From Deltaproteobacteria bacterium (lineage in GTDB: Bacteria > Desulfobacterota > DSM-4660 > Desulfatiglandales > HGW-15), in NCBI GenBank assembly GCA_019307805.1, contig JAFDIX010000366.1, forward strand, positions 1-6,136: a stretch of 6,136 nt of DNA, written 5' to 3'. Positions within the stretch are counted from its first letter, which is position 1, and each line of letters opens with the position of its first letter. The position numbers and the translations under genes are program-made. Below the pieces are notes generated by a model. That model searched no databases and was not told the origin of the DNA. It was given only the letters and a program-made list of their open reading frames with translations. Shown piece by piece: positions 1 through 5,440 of the stretch.

Positions 1-585
1 GCGGATGGCTTCATGCAGATCGAGGGTGATTTCGTTAAACCCGTCAGGAATGTCATGCAGCGGCCTCCTTTTGAACCCGATCACCTTGCAATCAAAGGCC
101 TTCAAGTACTTGGCAAGATATTTTCCTATTTCACCAACGCCTATCACTGCACAGGTCTTTCCCTGAATTGAATCCCATGAATCTCGGACTCCCTTACCCA
201 CCCAGAAGCCGTGCCATTTTGAGGCCTTGAGATCATTGTGACATTCCAGTACCCTCCCGTAAAAGCAGAGTGTCATGGCCACGGCCCGCTCTGCCACGTA
301 CCTGGAATTACCATGCACATTGGAGATTCTGATGCCCTGGGCCATAATCCGGTCAAGGGGCAGCGTATTGACACCGACATGGGGAACGAAAATGATTTCA
401 AGATTCCGGCAGGACTGCACTTGTTCTTTAGAAAGCCTGTTAGCTACGAGTGCATGGGCAAGTAGCATTTCCTGTTCCAGGTTGTCCTTGTCGGTGATCA
501 ACTCTACATCAGGGAATTCCTTGCGTAATTGTTCGACAGATTCAACCCAGAACCGGTTCAATTGGTTGCAGAATACTACTTTCAT
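1..585 (-). CDS. D-isomer-specific 2-hydroxyacid dehydrogenase, N-terminal part (cut by window edge)
   Basis: This frame is open from an ATG at 585 to the window edge, giving 195 residues. The family usually has about 310-340, so the C-terminal third is missing here. The family reduces 2-keto acids to D-2-hydroxy acids, or the reverse, with NAD(P)H in the cytoplasm. Residues about 1-105 form the flavodoxin-like substrate-domain half, with the family landmark PHVGVNTLPLD at 68-78 and VAERAVAM at 97-104, where the linker helix of the family enters the nucleotide-binding domain. The Rossmann dinucleotide motif GVGEIG is at 149-154, after the strand CAVI. The catalytic Arg, Glu and His lie beyond the edge and cannot be checked. 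The start is supported by AAGGAG at 595-600, nine bases upstream. The gene is divergent from the radical SAM gene. The substrate cannot be assigned; glycerate, hydroxypyruvate, phosphoglycerate or lactate-type specificity are all possible. Confidence 0.88.
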   Translation of the reverse strand, partial: MKVVFCNQLNRFWVESVEQLRKEFPDVELITDKDNLEQEMLLAHALVANRLSKEQVQSCRNLEIIFVPHVGVNTLPLDRIMAQGIRISNVHGNSRYVAERAVAMTLCFYGRVLECHNDLKASKWHGFWVGKGVRDSWDSIQGKTCAVIGVGEIGKYLAKYLKAFDCKVIGFKRRPLHDIPDGFNEITLDLHEAIR

Positions 586-872
586 GACAATGATCTCCTT
601 TGAAGGCATATTCTTCCCCAACTGATGGGGGTATTGCAACTTATTTGTAAAAGCCAAGATAAAAATCTTCCTTCAAACCGTTCAGCTGTGCTCACGCCGA
701 ATTTTTTTCCTGGAGGGGAGGGCAGGCCGGCTGGGGCGGGTAAAGGTGGGGGATTTGGATGGGTGTTCAGGAAAAATAAGTGGAGGGTTGAAATAGGTGA
801 GGACAAGATGGTATTTGGAGCAGAGTTCGTGAGAGAAATGACGGATCGGGTATTGGTTTGAGGCAGGAGGGC
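586..872. other. Divergent intergenic region with small hairpins and a G-rich patch
   Basis: No convincing gene is visible in these 287 bases. An open frame of 78 codons (625-861, +) has no ribosome binding site and a glycine-rich, artefact-like composition. Two short perfect inverted repeats occur: CCCCA/TGGGG (616-620 and 626-630) in the leader of the dehydrogenase, and AAGAT/ATCTT (656-660 and 665-669) around an AAAA loop. The + strand is strongly G-rich at 712-773, with several runs of three to five G. A weak sigma70-like pair for the radical SAM gene, TTGAAA (788-793) and TATTTG (812-817) with an 18-base spacer, is the best + strand promoter guess. Confidence 0.5.
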
Positions 873-1825
873 ATGGTGGCATCAAATAGGGATCTGGTTA
901 TAAATGGTCTTATTTCAGGGGGCATGATTACCAACTATTTCTGCACTTCTTCCTGTGGTCATTGCCTGTACAGCTGCAGTCCCAAAAGGGAAAAGGATTA
1001 TATCGAAAGCACAACACTGGTCAACAATCTGAAGGGGGGGAACCTTTCCTCAGTCTGAAGGGATTGCAGATGGTTGTCGAGACCAGCCTTGCTACGGGTA
1101 TGCGCATCGAGTACGTGGAGACGAACTCATCGTGGTTCAGGGATGGTCCTTCTGCACGCAAAATTCTTTCTTCCCTGAAGGAGAGCGGGCTGACCACCCT
1201 GCTCATTTCCATGAGCCCCTTTCATAACGAGTACATCCCCTTTTTCAAGGTCAAGGGGGTCATAGAGGCCTGTCAGGATGTCGGCATGCATGTATTTCCA
1301 TGGATACTGGATTTCTATGAGGAGATCGATGCCTTTGAAGACGGAAAAACCCACAGCATTTCGGAATATGAAGCCAAGTATGGTCGTGGATACCTGATAG
1401 GCCTCCCTGCCAGGTACTGGATCCATTTTGGTGGGAGGGCCCTTCAGACCTTTGCCCCTGCCTTGGGAGCAACTCCCTGTGAGAAGATTCTGTCCTCAAG
1501 CAGTCAAGGATGTGACGAACTGCTGGGGGTATCTCACTTCCATTTTGATCTCTTTGGGAATTATATCCCCGGGCTCTGCTCAGGCTTGGCTATTCAAAGG
1601 GATGATCTGGGCGGGGTGGTATCAGAGGATGAATATCCCTTGTTGCACACTCTGTACCACAAAGGCATAGGAGGGTTGTTTGAGTTCGTTTCGCAGGAAT
1701 ATGCTTTTGCCCCTGCCCCCCAATATATCTCCAAGTGTCATCTCTGCCATGATTTGAGAAGACACGTAGTTGAGAAAAGCGGGAAGATCTTCAAAGAGCT
1801 GCAGCCGAAAGGTTTTTATGGATAG
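873..1825 (+). pseudogene. Radical SAM protein with C-terminal Cys motifs, broken by a frame change at a G7 run
   Basis: The first frame from ATG 873 gives about 54 residues with the radical SAM [4Fe-4S] motif CTSSCGHC (C24, C28, C31 bind the cluster that cleaves S-adenosylmethionine). It continues out of frame and stops at 1058. A second frame, from about 1034 to the stop at 1825, supplies the GGEPF motif (first codons at 1034-1048). It then supplies some 258 further well-formed residues with YVETNSSWF, SPFHNEYIPF, GNYIPGLCSGL and a terminal KCHLCHDLR, which looks like a SPASM/twitch-type auxiliary cluster site. The two halves belong to one protein of about 317 residues. The break is at seven G (1034-1040); one more G would rejoin the frames. 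Only about 22 residues separate the third Cys from GGEP and no beta strand precedes GGEP, so a deletion as well as a frameshift is likely. GGAGG at 866-870 supports ATG 873, although the spacing is tight; TTG 858 and ATG 924 are alternative in-frame starts. The substrate is unknown. Confidence 0.85.
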
Positions 1826-1840
1826 TGACGCTTCCCTATC

Positions 1841-2749
1841 TCAATTAGATGAGTCAAACCCATCTATCATCATGTCCAATAAATAATCACCGCACTTTGG
1901 ACCATAACCAATCATTTTCCTATCAGTAATAAAACCCCGTGCATTAAAAACGGAAATAGGGGAGTAGCACTGTATCCGAACTCCGGGTTTAAATACTTTT
2001 GTCAATTTTTTGTTGCTGGCCTTTATGATGAAGCTGAGATTATTCCCCGATTGATATGCCACCTGTAAATCTATTTTTTTATCTTTAAAAAGGCCTTTTC
2101 CAAATTTGATTCTTACCGTGGAAATTTCAAAAATATCCTCAACCATTCTCTGTTGTTCATCATTCTGAGGAGATATATGCATCATTTGAAGGATATCGGC
2201 TTCTATCTTTTCGCTGTTCAAGAGATCCTCCAGAAAATCATGCAAGTGCTTTATTTCTTCGCTTGAAAACAAATTTTGTGAAAACCAGCGGTTGAATTGA
2301 TGAACCGCTTTTTCTGGAGAAGCAAGAAAGAGATGGCACCTGAGCATGTTTTTGGCCACCGTCATGGGCAGGATTCCTCGATTAAGTAAATTTTGAAACT
2401 CTACTAGGGCCCTTTCGTATTGGCCGAATTTGACCAGGGCCACAGCGCCATCAACGGCAGCGATATCTTTATTTGAAGAAGATGAAAATAAATCGGAAAT
2501 GAGATCCTGGATTTCGGCGGACAAACCGGGCGTTTCGTTTTCTTGTTCAATTTCATTCAGAATACTATCGACCGCGCTTGTTTTGGCAAGAACCGTGGCA
2601 GCGAGCTTTTTGTTCTGTAACAAATTCTCATGCTTTCCCATAATTTCTTGGATGTTCAGGTATTTTTCTTTTGCATGCTCAAAAAGACCTTGGTCCTGAT
2701 ACACGTCCCCCTCTTTGAGCAACGCCATCACATGTTCCTGCGGTAACAT
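1841..2749 (-). CDS. TPR protein with C-terminal PilZ-like domain
   Basis: The product has 302 residues, is soluble, and has no signal peptide or membrane segment. Residues about 5-36 form a TPR-like helical hairpin (GDVYQDQGLFEHAKEKYLNI). Two more repeat-like pairs lie near 98-125 (ALVKFGQYERALVEFQNLL) and 131-158. Residues about 208-296 are beta-rich and resemble a PilZ-type barrel (PGVRIQCYSP, then ARGFITDRKMIGYG, then YLLDMMI). The RxxxR arginines and the D/NxSxxG motif that bind cyclic di-GMP in true PilZ domains are not visible, so ligand binding is doubtful. A role in protein-protein interaction or a signalling scaffold is inference only. The frame is open upstream to a TTG at 2854. 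ATG 2749 is preferred because a run of six G lies about eight bases upstream and the globular TPR sequence begins there. The gene is AT-richer than its neighbours. It converges on the radical SAM gene with 15 bases between the stops and no terminator hairpin. Confidence 0.75.
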   Translation of the reverse strand: MLPQEHVMALLKEGDVYQDQGLFEHAKEKYLNIQEIMGKHENLLQNKKLAATVLAKTSAVDSILNEIEQENETPGLSAEIQDLISDLFSSSSNKDIAAVDGAVALVKFGQYERALVEFQNLLNRGILPMTVAKNMLRCHLFLASPEKAVHQFNRWFSQNLFSSEEIKHLHDFLEDLLNSEKIEADILQMMHISPQNDEQQRMVEDIFEISTVRIKFGKGLFKDKKIDLQVAYQSGNNLSFIIKASNKKLTKVFKPGVRIQCYSPISVFNARGFITDRKMIGYGPKCGDYLLDMMIDGFDSSN

Positions 2750-2961
2750 AACAACACCCCCCAAACTGTGAAGAAAGCCATCCAAAGGTATCGGTAATCT
2801 CTCGGTAACCATATATGAAGCAACAATCATTCCAGACCCGCAAAAATGGAACAAAAGATAGTATTTGCTATTACTTGCAGTTTTTTGGGAAGTTGCACAG
2901 AAGAAGAAAAATTATGTAAAAAGATACAGTGAAGGATACAGTTTTATTCAGGTGAAACTCC
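2750..2961. other. AT-rich upstream region of the TPR gene, with an 8-base direct repeat
   Basis: This stretch carries the leader of the TPR gene (read on the minus strand) and an AT-rich block at about 2855-2945. GATACAGT occurs twice, at 2923-2930 and 2935-2942, one 12-base step apart. This could be a regulator site or chance. No promoter with good -35 and -10 boxes was found. The in-frame extension of the TPR gene to TTG 2854 lies here and is judged non-coding. Confidence 0.4.
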
Positions 2962-3200
2962 AAAGGGGTTGCTGCGGTGAAGCGTCATCGTTGTGCTGTT
3001 GAGGCCGAAGACGCACAGAGGGTGAACCCTTTAGTTGCCCTTCGGGAAAGCCGAGGATACCCCATCTCCTTGCCTGTCACGCCGTAGCTTTAGCGAAGGC
3101 GGACCAAGGGCTCGCGGTAAAGTTCTACAGCTTCACCCTTGGCGCCTTAGATCTCCCCGATGAGCGGGATCTGTCGAGGGGCATCCTCGGCTTTTGCAAC
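2962..3200. ncRNA. Large structured element: candidate non-coding RNA or non-autonomous mobile element
   Basis: This 239-base stretch has no credible gene but carries nested helices. An outer helix pairs 3047-3063 with 3178-3194: 16 of 17 positions are Watson-Crick, and the odd one, A3059/C3182, becomes U.G in the minus-strand RNA. It is extended by GTTGC 3034-3038 with GCAAC 3196-3200, leaving CCTTCGGG (3039-3046, a UUCG-type mini-hairpin on the plus strand) bulged out. Inside, 3096-3101 plus 3104-3110 pair with 3136-3148 (13 pairs, two bases bulged), and 3150-3155 pair with 3166-3171. A separate 5' domain pairs 2962-2970 with 3025-3032 (one bulged G) around GCGTC 2982-2986 with GACGC 3010-3014. 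The strand is unresolved, because wobble pairs favour different strands in different helices. It does not match 6S, SRP, tmRNA or RNase P RNA as far as I can tell. Alternatives are a MITE-like repeat or an ORF-less HEARO/omega-RNA relic. It sits 18 bases from the stop of the small basic protein gene. Confidence 0.5.
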
Positions 3201-3218
3201 GTTAGGGTGACGAAAAAA

Positions 3219-3587
3219 TCAGGCCCTGGCGTAGACGCCCCGGCGAACACTCTTTACCTTGCCCTGCTTTTTTGCCCGGTTGATGGCATCCCAGATTTTC
3301 TTTTCGCTGAAACCGGTTCTTTCGCGAATCTGCTCGGTGGTGACACCCTTCTTGCTGCGCCCGATTGCCGCCACAACCTGTTCAACCGCAGTATTTTTAT
3401 TGGGTTTTCTCTTTGCCGTTGTTTTTCGAGGGCCTGCTTTTCTTGGGGGCTTTGGTTCTGCTTTCGTTCTTTTTGCAGACAGCCCCTTCTCCAGACCATC
3501 AAGCAGTTTTTCCATTTTTTCCACTTCTCTTGTAAGAATCTTCAGCCCTTTCACAATAGATTTTACAACCACCTTTGCTGTTGTCAT
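3219..3587 (-). CDS. Small basic protein: coiled coil, Lys/Pro/Ala linker, winged-helix domain
   Basis: The product has 122 residues and is very rich in Lys and Arg. Residues about 8-36 form an amphipathic, coiled-coil-like helix (IVKGLKILTREVEKMEKLLDG). Residues 38-65 are a disordered basic linker of Lys, Arg, Pro, Ala and Thr, like histone H1 or AlgP tails. Residues about 66-120 read as a winged-helix fold: AVEQVVAAIGRSKKGVTTEQI, then TGFSEKKIWDAINRAKKQGK as the likely recognition helix, then the wing VKSVRRGVYAR. Binding to DNA is inferred from composition and fold; a nucleoid-associated or regulatory role is plausible and the exact target is unknown. The start has a near-perfect Shine-Dalgarno AAGGAGG at 3594-3600, six bases from the ATG. 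It begins 17 bases after the stop of the isomerase gene, so it is very probably the last gene of the operon. The stop is followed at once by six T on the coding strand. Confidence 0.82.
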   Translation of the reverse strand: MTTAKVVVKSIVKGLKILTREVEKMEKLLDGLEKGLSAKRTKAEPKPPRKAGPRKTTAKRKPNKNTAVEQVVAAIGRSKKGVTTEQIRERTGFSEKKIWDAINRAKKQGKVKSVRRGVYARA

Positions 3588-3604
3588 TTTTGACCTCCTT
3601 TTGG

Positions 3605-4399
3605 TTATGACCCTTCCTGCTTGTTATATTCAGGTCTCCTTTTTTCCGTAAAGGCCTGAATGCCTTCACGCCCGTTGGGATGGTCCGCACACCACGAAAG
3701 TAAGTTTCTTTCCTTTTCCAATTGTGCCTCAAGGGGCGTGTGGAAAGAATCGGCAAGAAGTTGTTTGCATGCGGCGAAGGAGGAGAGTGGTCCCTGTTTG
3801 ATTTGCTCGACCAGCTTGCGGGCCTCTTCCAGTGATTGTCCCTCTTCTGTCACCTTTGTAACAAGACCCCATTCAAGGGCTTTTTCCGCGGAAATGGGTT
3901 GGTCAAAGACGGCTATTTCCATGGCACGGGCAAGACCGACCAGACGAGGAAGGGAATAGGTTCCACCGCCATCCAGGCTCAACCCGTTGGAGGTGTATGC
4001 CTGTTTGAGAATCGCTGATGATTCCATCACCCGAAAATCACAGGCAAGGGCCATGGAAAAACCGCCCCCGGCGGCCAGGCCATTGATTGCAGCAACCACA
4101 GGTTTCGGCATACGACGAATTTCGACGATGGCCTGATGGTATACGGCCGCCAACGCGTGAAACGCCTCTCCATAGGGCCTATCATAGGAAAGGAGCCATT
4201 TGAGATCTCCTCCGGCGCAAAATGCTTTTCCCGCGCCTGTAATGACAACTCCCATGACAGAGGGGTTTTGTGAAAGGTCCAGAAGGGTGTTTGCAAGGGC
4301 CTGGACCATCTCCCGACCAAAGGCATTAAAGGATTGGGGACGGTTCAGGGTGATACAGGCGGTTCCATCGGATATCTCCAAATGAATAGGGGTATCCAT
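3605..4399 (-). CDS. Enoyl-CoA hydratase/isomerase family protein, PaaG-like
   Basis: The product has 264 residues, full length for a single-domain crotonase and cytoplasmic. The two oxyanion-hole segments are clear: FCAGGDLK (60-67) and NGLAAGGGFSMALACDF (106-122). The C-terminal half aligns by eye with PaaG-type isomerases: DGGGTYSLPRLVGLARAME at 143-161, ISAEKALEWGLV around 169-180, and a final block resembling REGIQAFTEKRRPEY. The two hydratase glutamates of rat crotonase (E144 and E164) are replaced by Ser115 and Tyr135. Asp143 sits in the position of the PaaG-type catalytic Asp. This points to double-bond or ring isomerisation of an acyl-CoA, not hydration. No phenylacetate (paa) genes are nearby, so the PaaG substrate should not be assumed; beta-oxidation or aromatic/alicyclic degradation are alternatives. 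The start has AAGGAG at 4406-4411. It lies 48 bases after the membrane protein gene and 17 before the basic protein gene. Confidence 0.92.
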   Translation of the reverse strand: MDTPIHLEISDGTACITLNRPQSFNAFGREMVQALANTLLDLSQNPSVMGVVITGAGKAFCAGGDLKWLLSYDRPYGEAFHALAAVYHQAIVEIRRMPKPVVAAINGLAAGGGFSMALACDFRVMESSAILKQAYTSNGLSLDGGGTYSLPRLVGLARAMEIAVFDQPISAEKALEWGLVTKVTEEGQSLEEARKLVEQIKQGPLSSFAACKQLLADSFHTPLEAQLEKERNLLSWCADHPNGREGIQAFTEKRRPEYNKQEGS

Positions 4400-4447
4400 T
4401 TCTTACTCCTTTCCTAAAACATGAATACGCGAGAAACGGAAACGGAA

Positions 4448-5185
4448 TTATTCCGGCGATTTTTTTTCCTGTTTCTGCAGATCCAGTTGATAGAGTGTTG
4501 CGCCGACCGGAGCAAAGGAGAGGAAAAGAATATTCAGGCCTGGGACCAGGAAAGGCAATCCGAAACCCAGATGAAAGGGAATGGACTTGAGCAGCATACG
4601 GAATCTCTTTCCAAAGGGAACCATGCGTCTGGTCGGGATCAGGTCCGTATTATCCCATGCAAGGAAAATGACCGTGATGCAGGGAGAAAGAATTGTCACG
4701 ATTGGTCCAAAAACGACAAAGGACCATCCAATAACCATCACGATTAATACGATAATAATGGGAAGAATCGTTCGGGGAATTTCCTGTTTGATAAGATAGA
4801 GAAACAGCTTCCAGATGGAAATCCCTCCCGCCTCTTTGACCTCACCGGTTATTTTTTGTTCAGTGATTTTAGACATGAGATCCATGATCAGGACACTGAA
4901 AAATAACTGGGAAATCAGGTATGAGAAGAGAACGGAAAAAATAAAAAGAAACGTAGATATGATCCAGGAAAGGAGATACCACAACCATGTAAGCCATGGG
5001 CTTTGGGGCTTCGCCCAAATCAGATCCATAATGGTCCCATGGTATGTGAGGATAAGTCCCACGAGAAGGCCTGTTATAATCAGGACAATGAGAAAGCGAA
5101 TCAAACCCCAGAAGAGAAGCTTCCCTGTCTTGATACCTAACCAGAAACCGCGAAGGTTGAAAAGGATGCCGTTGGCAAACCCCAT
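4448..5185 (-). CDS. EI24/CysZ-family integral membrane protein
   Basis: The product has 245 residues in a very hydrophobic inner-membrane protein. Membrane stretches are near 23-48, 64-103 (long enough for one or two passes), 135-176 (two passes) and 206-235. The family signature is the segment AWDNTDLIPTRRMVPFGKRF (177-196), followed by LGFGLPFLVPGLNILFLSFA and PVGATLY. This corresponds to the EI24/CysZ pattern of an aromatic-Asp motif, a Pro-Arg-Arg turn and a last helix ending in GAT. E. coli CysZ is a sulfate uptake protein, but many family members have unknown roles and no sulfate-assimilation gene is adjacent, so the function is left open. The start has GGAAAG about three bases upstream. 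It is the first gene of the probable operon and the reverse neighbour of the lytic transglycosylase gene. A 13-base palindrome (4443-4455) overlaps its stop codon. Confidence 0.83.
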   Translation of the reverse strand: MGFANGILFNLRGFWLGIKTGKLLFWGLIRFLIVLIITGLLVGLILTYHGTIMDLIWAKPQSPWLTWLWYLLSWIISTFLFIFSVLFSYLISQLFFSVLIMDLMSKITEQKITGEVKEAGGISIWKLFLYLIKQEIPRTILPIIIVLIVMVIGWSFVVFGPIVTILSPCITVIFLAWDNTDLIPTRRMVPFGKRFRMLLKSIPFHLGFGLPFLVPGLNILFLSFAPVGATLYQLDLQKQEKKSPE

Positions 5186-5212
5186 GATCTTTCCTTTTTT
5201 CTTCTCATTTCG

Positions 5213-5233
5213 GGTAGCTACATCTGTGCTACC
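5213..5233. promoter_or_regulatory. Inverted repeat in the leader of the EI24-like gene
   Basis: GGTAGC (5213-5218) and GCTACC (5228-5233) are perfect inverted arms around nine bases. With one bulged base the arms extend to CGGGTAGC and GCTACCaCCG. The repeat lies between the predicted -10 box and the start of the membrane protein gene, where an operator or an mRNA leader hairpin would sit. Either reading is inference. Confidence 0.4.
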
Positions 5234-5247
5234 ACCGAATAGGGAAC

Positions 5248-5276
5248 ACTTTACCCCTTTGTATCATTTCTGGCAA
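5248..5276 (-). promoter_or_regulatory. Sigma70-type promoter candidate for the EI24-isomerase-basic protein operon
   Basis: On the minus strand, TTGCCA (5271-5276, five of six matches to the -35 consensus) and TAAAGT (5248-5253, four of six) are separated by 17 bases, the optimal distance. Transcription would start near 5240, leaving a leader of about 55 bases. It is the best-scoring promoter by eye in this intergenic region. Confidence 0.45.
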
Positions 5277-5335
5277 GCCGCACTTTGAACGATTGCACCG
5301 ATTGCTTTCACCATACAGGAAAACGGTTTTCTCCC

Positions 5336-5364
5336 TTGAATGGTCCATGTATTTCTGGCAGAAT
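5336..5364 (+). promoter_or_regulatory. Weak sigma70-type promoter candidate for the MltF-like gene
   Basis: TTGAAT (5336-5341) and CAGAAT (5359-5364) are 17 bases apart on the plus strand, each with four of six consensus matches. The leader would be about 70 bases and would contain CGCCCG (about 5369) and CGGGCG (about 5411), which could pair. The evidence is by-eye matching only. Confidence 0.25.
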
Positions 5365-5440
5365 AGCCGCCCGTATCATTTTCCGCTGTGGAGTCGCCGG
5401 TAGTAAATGCCGGGCGATTTCAGGAAAAAGAACACCAATC

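Noticed and set aside
701..710. Run of seven T at 702-708 as a rho-independent terminator
   Set aside because: No stable hairpin precedes it on the plus strand and no gene ends there.
625..861. 78-codon open frame on the plus strand
   Set aside because: No ribosome binding site, Gly-rich content caused by the G-rich patch, no recognisable domain, and it runs into the leader of the radical SAM gene.
2750..2854. N-terminal extension of the TPR protein to a TTG start at 2854
   Set aside because: The extra 35 residues match no domain, TTG has no good ribosome binding site, and ATG 2749 follows a purine-rich run at the right distance.
2962..3200. 6S RNA, SRP RNA, tmRNA or RNase P RNA
   Set aside because: The expected conserved sequence blocks of these RNAs were not seen on either strand, although long closing helices superficially resemble 6S RNA.
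3207..3651. Two open frames of about 130 codons on the plus strand, rich in Phe, Cys and Leu
   Set aside because: They are antisense to the Lys-rich basic protein gene; Lys codons read backwards give Phe and Leu, which explains their composition.
4443..4455. Palindrome CGGAATTATTCCG at the end of the EI24-like gene as a terminator
   Set aside because: It is AT-rich, short, overlaps the stop codon, and lacks a following T-run; the next gene begins 48 bases on and is probably co-transcribed.
4815..5288. 157-codon open frame on the plus strand
   Set aside because: Antisense to the EI24/CysZ-like gene and rich in Arg, Met and Ile, as expected from reversed membrane-protein codons.
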